DNA of 10,213 nt, taken from NCBI GenBank assembly GCA_003024985.2, contig PXIH01S0027596.1; one strand, 5' to 3'. Each line of letters opens with the position of its first letter. The first letter of the stretch is position 1. Below the pieces are notes generated by a model. It worked only from the letters and a program-made list of their open reading frames with translations. It had not been told where the DNA came from and did no database searches. Both the position numbers and the translations under genes were made by a program. This document shows positions 7,535 to 10,213 of this stretch, one piece after another. The stretch comes from Euperipatoides rowelli. Taxonomy: Eukaryota > Onychophora > Udeonychophora > Euonychophora > Peripatopsidae.

Positions 7535-7983
7535 ACAATTGAGTAATCGATTAAGTTGTATAGTGACAATCGATTGTAATCTGGCTAAAGATTAATCTAT
7601 TTAATCTAATAAATACAATAAAGTGAATAAACATAATATATCAAAGTGGTCATCATGTTTTATGAATTAATCAAATGTTTAGCATTATAAATTTCAACAC
7701 GATAAAATTTGATAAAAGGTATTGTTTTGAAATTAATAAATTTTACTGATAAAGCACTAAAATCTTGTTAACAACAATCGAATAATCAATTAAGTTGTAT
7801 AGTGACAATCTATTGTAATCTGGCTAAAGATTAATCCATTTAATCGAATAAATATATCAAAGTGATCATCAAGTTTTATGAATTGATCAAATGTTTGGCA
7901 TTATTAAGTTCATCACGATAAAATGTGATAAATTTTTTTGTTTGAAATAAATTAATTTTAGCGTTAAAGCACTAAAATCTTCA
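7535..7983 (+). repeat. tandem dimer, 239-bp period
   Basis: Copy A starts at 7535 (ACAATTGAGTAATCGATTAA) and copy B at 7774 (ACAATCGAATAATCAATTAA). Shared blocks in the same order are AAGTTGTATAGTGACAATC, TGTAATCTGGCTAAAGATTA, ATATATCAAAGTG-TCATCA, AATGTTT-GCATTAT, CACGATAAAAT-TGATAAA and AAAGCACTAAAATCTT. Copy B is about 210 bp and lacks the CAATAAAGTGAATAAACATAA-type insertion of copy A. Copy A contains the palindromes ACAATCGATTGT (7566-7577) and TAATCGATTA (7544-7553). There is no coding potential. It may be a short satellite array or a duplicated transposon-derived unit. Confidence 0.88.
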
Positions 7984-7984
7984 A

Positions 7985-8011
7985 TTTTTTTTTTTAAAAA
8001 AAAAAAAAAAA
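7985..8011. repeat. T11A16 palindromic tract
   Basis: Eleven T run directly into sixteen A at the exact right edge of the tandem dimer. AATCTT just to the left (7977-7982) pairs with AAGATT (8010-8015), extending the potential hairpin past the homopolymers. It may mark an insertion or junction point. Confidence 0.75.
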
Positions 8012-8185
8012 GATTATTCCTGGTGGTTTTTTCAGATTTTTTTTAATAACTAAGCAGTAATAAAACAGACTAAAACGTTTAAATGGTAATTAATTAATAA
8101 TTCACCTTTTCAATCCTATACTTTTTTCATTCCTTATCCCCCCCCCCCTCAACAATTTTTTTTTTTTTAATTCTTAAAATCAAAA
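8012..8185. other. spacer with C11 and T14 tracts
   Basis: C11 at 8138-8148 is followed by CTCAACAA (reading TCAACAA after the C run) and a T tract of about 14. The C-run followed by TCA resembles the C14-TCAGCA at 852-871, a possible hint that the two loci share an element end. Confidence 0.35.
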
Positions 8186-8461
8186 ATGGAAAGAAGCAAA
8201 ATTACGATTCAGCACAGAGTAAATGAATTCAGAGATGAAATGTTTTTTATTAATGACACTAACATTTTAATGTGTGGACTATGCAATGTCAGTCTGAAAT
8301 TGAAAACAAATACACATTGGATGAACATGGTAAGTAAACTATAGACACACAAGAGAGCCATTGAAAATTTCATAAAAGAATCGAAAGAAAACTGGCAATG
8401 TCTCATGTGCCAAATAATGACAACTTTATTTGCTAATACATTTTATAAATATTTATTATAA
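8186..8461 (+). pseudogene. BED/CGGBP1-like zinc-finger fossil, one in-frame stop
   Basis: From the ATG at 8186 one frame runs 91 codons to a TAA at 8459-8461, with a single internal TAG at 8342-8344 (codon 53). The product opens with ITIQHRVNEFRDEMFFIND, then ILMCGLCNVSLKLKTNTHWM, a C-x2-C zinc-finger start of the BED type seen in CGGBP1 and related hAT-derived proteins. After the stop it continues THKRAIENFIKESKENW and CLMC. The histidine expected 15 residues after the second cysteine is a methionine here, so the finger looks incomplete. It is likely the 5' end of a decayed hAT-like transposase or a CGGBP1-like gene relic. No transposase core follows. A tiny intron spanning the stop (GTAAGT to TATAG, 16 bp) would be far too short. 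Confidence 0.6.
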
Positions 8462-8733
8462 TATTTATTCTGTTTAATAATTGTTTTGTACAATTCTATA
8501 GATTTTAAGTCCTAACCTAATGACATCACATTTCACTTTTTTTTCCTAAAAATAATCTTTTTTTTTTTCAATAAATAGTTTAGAAAATTTTTTTAGCTAC
8601 AAAATGCTAAATTTTCATATCATAACAGTAAAAAACATGAAATTCTTATTCTAAAATGTTAATATTCCTATTTTTATGTGCTAAAATGCACCAACTCGAC
8701 TTATATAATCAATCCTAAAGCAAATTATTCTTT
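8462..8733. other. gene-less AT-rich stretch
   Basis: It separates the zinc-finger fossil from the LINE fossil. I looked for continuation of either protein and found none. Confidence 0.4.
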
Positions 8734-9308
8734 CTAGGAGACTTTAACGACTCAAACTCGCAGTTTATTCTTAGATTTAATCATTTTAGTCAAAATGAAT
8801 TCCTTTGAGAGAAATCAGAATATTTTAGACAACTGTTACACTAATATCAATTATCAATTGCCAGTAAAAATGTTTCTCTTATGGAAAACTCAAATCATAA
8901 CATTGTGCTTATTATTCCTGGGCATCATTGTTTTTCTCCATCCCTTGATTCAATATTGTTTATTAAAGAAAACAAAAGATTTCAAATTTCCATTTGATGG
9001 GGGAAATCTTTGCACGATTGGTCCTCATGGAATAATATAGGATAGAGGTCACTTCTGTAGGTTTTCCATCAATTTATTTTTCAATTGTTTGATATTGGTT
9101 TTCCTTTGGTGAAGAAGTTTACCAAGGTGGAAATAACCCTTTATGGATTAATGAGAAAATTTTGTCACTAATTTATAGAAGAAATAAGTTGTTTCTTACT
9201 GATAATAAAGCTAATTTTGATTAAATCGACTTTATTATCATTAAGAATGACTTGTATTTGGCAAATTTTTTGATTAAAGTTCTTATTAGATTCTCTAAAC
9301 AAAACTGA
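8734..9308 (+). pseudogene. non-LTR retrotransposon (LINE) fossil: endonuclease end and linker
   Basis: Pieces of an APE-type endonuclease and the linker before reverse transcriptase appear in order on the plus strand. LGDFN (8734-8748) is the conserved GDFN motif. In a second frame, NQNILDNCYTNINYQLPVK (8813-8869) matches the T/N-LD-CYTNI segment of these endonucleases. Back in the first frame, SNHNIVLIIPGHHC (8890-8931) corresponds to the SDHN-V-LIP motif, with the catalytic-motif S-D changed to S-N. In a third frame NNPLWINEKILSLIYRRNKL (9132-9191) fits the K-PW-T-EI---I--RNK linker, and runs on to 9308 with one internal stop. Stops and frame changes break all parts and the reverse transcriptase is missing. 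The clade is probably CR1/jockey-like. A frame open from 8795 to 9040 is a fragment of this fossil, not a gene. Confidence 0.65.
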
Positions 9309-9576
9309 ATACCCAAATGTAATAACAATTATTCTGTTAGGCTCCTTGGGAATATTTTAAAAATATAAAGACGATAACAGGAATAGAAAAATATGTATAG
9401 AAAAAAATGGAGTATTGAATTGGAGTATCATTAGGTATTGGGAGAAGTCTTGAGTTTTGACTGAATAAAACAAATCAAAACAATTTTTAAAAAAAGGTTA
9501 AATTTAATGTCAAGAAAAGAAACTTTATAATATAAATGCAATTAATCTAGCTTCTTAAATGGCTAGTGATAGTACA
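9309..9576. other. gene-less AT-rich stretch
   Basis: No continuation of the LINE reading frames into a reverse transcriptase was seen, and nothing else is recognisable. Confidence 0.4.
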
Positions 9577-9787
9577 ATGAAATGCAGTGTTGTTCAAAAT
9601 ATTTGTTGCAAGTACTTAAGTAAAAGTAAAAGTAAATTGAAAATGGCCTACTTAAGTAAAANACTCCGTTACAAGTAAAAGTTTCGTAAATGGAAACTAC
9701 TTCGTTAATCTAAGAAGTATTGATACATTTACTTAAGTACAGTACTTTGTTACTTTTACTTTGTTACTGCCCAACACTGATTAAATG
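9577..9787. mobile_element. non-autonomous hAT element (MITE), 195 bp, with target duplication
   Basis: The element spans 9585-9779. Its ends are CAGTGTTGTTCA and, inverted, TGCCCAACACTG, which agree at 10 of 12 positions. It is flanked by ATGAAATG (9577-9584) and ATTAAATG (9780-9787), an 8-bp target duplication with one mismatch, as hAT transposases make. Subterminal sequence is built of AAGTA/GTAAAAGTA words in inverted orientation at the two ends, much like the ends of Tol2-type hAT elements. The 10-bp palindrome TACTTAAGTA occurs three times (9613-9622, 9649-9658, 9730-9739). There is no coding capacity, so it would depend on a transposase from elsewhere. One unresolved base (N) lies at 9662. 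Confidence 0.92.
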
Positions 9788-10032
9788 CTAAGAGATAGGG
9801 ATACTGTATTTAGTTTAATGGGTGAAGTCTAGTTTGTGTGTGCAATGTAACATGATCTTGGAGGAGTTGGAGGTTGGTGATTTTATTTGAACTGTGATCG
9901 TTTTAAAATGATTATTTGATTTTATTATTATTTTTTAATAAAATATGTTTTGGTTAAAAACTTATGTTAGTAAAAATAATAAATTGTTGTATTTTTAATA
10001 CTGAAGTAAAGCTTCTTTGTATGATACATTAG
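9788..10032. other. gene-less AT-rich stretch
   Basis: No open frame or repeat was found. A GGAGGAGTTGGAGG purine-rich word lies near 9861-9874. Confidence 0.4.
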
Positions 10033-10078
10033 TGACAGTACTGTTGATTTTTAATTTTCATTATGTAGTGTACTGTCA
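10033..10078. repeat. 9-bp perfect inverted repeat, 28-nt loop
   Basis: TGACAGTAC (10033-10041) is the exact reverse complement of GTACTGTCA (10070-10078). The arms are of mixed composition. It could be a hairpin or the ends of a tiny element; flanking bases show no clear duplication. Confidence 0.6.
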
Positions 10079-10158
10079 GAAACATTTAGTATAAGTTAAT
10101 CATGAATCTTGTTGCATCAATATTAGTAGAAGTAATATGCCGATTCTGGCACACTTCC

Positions 10159-10213
10159 GGTTTCCGGTTTGTAAGTAGGTCAAGGTCAAGGTCAAAGTCA
10201 AGGTCAAAGTCAA
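10159..10213 (+). repeat. CCGG-rich lead and AGGTCA/AAGTCA hexamer array, cut by window end
   Basis: TTCCGGT occurs twice head to tail near 10156-10169. From 10177 the sequence is AGGTCA three times, AAGTCA, AGGTCA, AAGTCA and the first base of a seventh unit, an uninterrupted 6-bp period to the last base. AGGTCA is the nuclear-receptor half-site; hexamers with no gap form a DR0 arrangement, and TCAAGGTCA is the extended half-site of monomer-binding receptors. It may equally be a minisatellite within a transposon end, as I recall from mollusc genomes. The array continues beyond the window. Confidence 0.8.

Noticed and set aside
8330-8344. GTAAGT to TATAG as a mini-intron removing the stop in the zinc-finger fossil
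   Set aside because: It would be about 16 bp, much shorter than any animal spliceosomal intron.
8209-8406. Minus-strand open frame of 65 codons
   Set aside because: It is antisense to the BED/CGGBP1-like zinc-finger fossil and has no protein character of its own.
8795-9040. Plus-strand open frame of 81 codons as an independent membrane protein
   Set aside because: Its first third is the LINE endonuclease CYTNI segment. The hydrophobic part is an out-of-frame reading of the HNIVLIIP motif.

Overview
The window looks like non-coding, AT-rich DNA from an animal nuclear genome, probably an invertebrate. It has long A and T tracts, no intact gene, no operon-like packing, and several decayed copies of transposons that are typical of animals. 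These are two kinds of hAT DNA transposon, a zinc-finger fossil of transposase type, and a LINE. The AGGTCA-type hexamer array at the right edge, beside a CCGG-rich patch, reminds me of repeats in mollusc and other lophotrochozoan genomes. That is a weak guess, and species cannot be fixed from this sequence. One N at 9662 points to a draft assembly.

Left third (1-3300): AT-rich spacer with a 27-bp direct repeat (94-120 and 225-251), several AT palindromes, a perfect T13A13 tract, a possible hAT-like terminus running into a C14 tract (802-865), a GC-rich SINE-like patch (about 1225-1290) and copy 1 of an unnamed interspersed repeat (2626-2755). A short coding-like stretch lies on the minus strand (about 3048-3218).

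Middle (3300-7100): a cluster of hairpins (notably 3707-3761) and a palindrome resembling a CTCF core (3954-3968). Higher-GC stretches with short coding-like reading frames follow (about 4000-4620). Next is a clear hAT transposase fossil with its left terminal repeat (5036 to about 5690), then a satellite-like array of about four monomers of 107-121 bp (5992-6474) and copy 2 of the unnamed repeat (6924-7042).

Right third (7100-10213): a tandem dimer with a 239-bp period (7535-7983) ending at a T11A16 palindrome, and a pseudogene with a BED/CGGBP1-like zinc finger (8186-8461). A LINE endonuclease-linker fossil is spread over three frames (8734-9308). A complete 195-bp non-autonomous hAT element follows, with TACTTAAGTA subterminal palindromes and a near-perfect 8-bp target duplication (9577-9787). 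A 9-bp inverted repeat (10033-10078) and a cut-off array of AGGTCA/AAGTCA hexamers (10177-10213) close the window.

I see no functional protein-coding gene, tRNA, rRNA or CRISPR array. The coding traces do not work together; they are independent insertions at different stages of decay. The best-supported calls are the non-autonomous hAT element, the hAT transposase fossil, the two tandem arrays and the LINE fossil.
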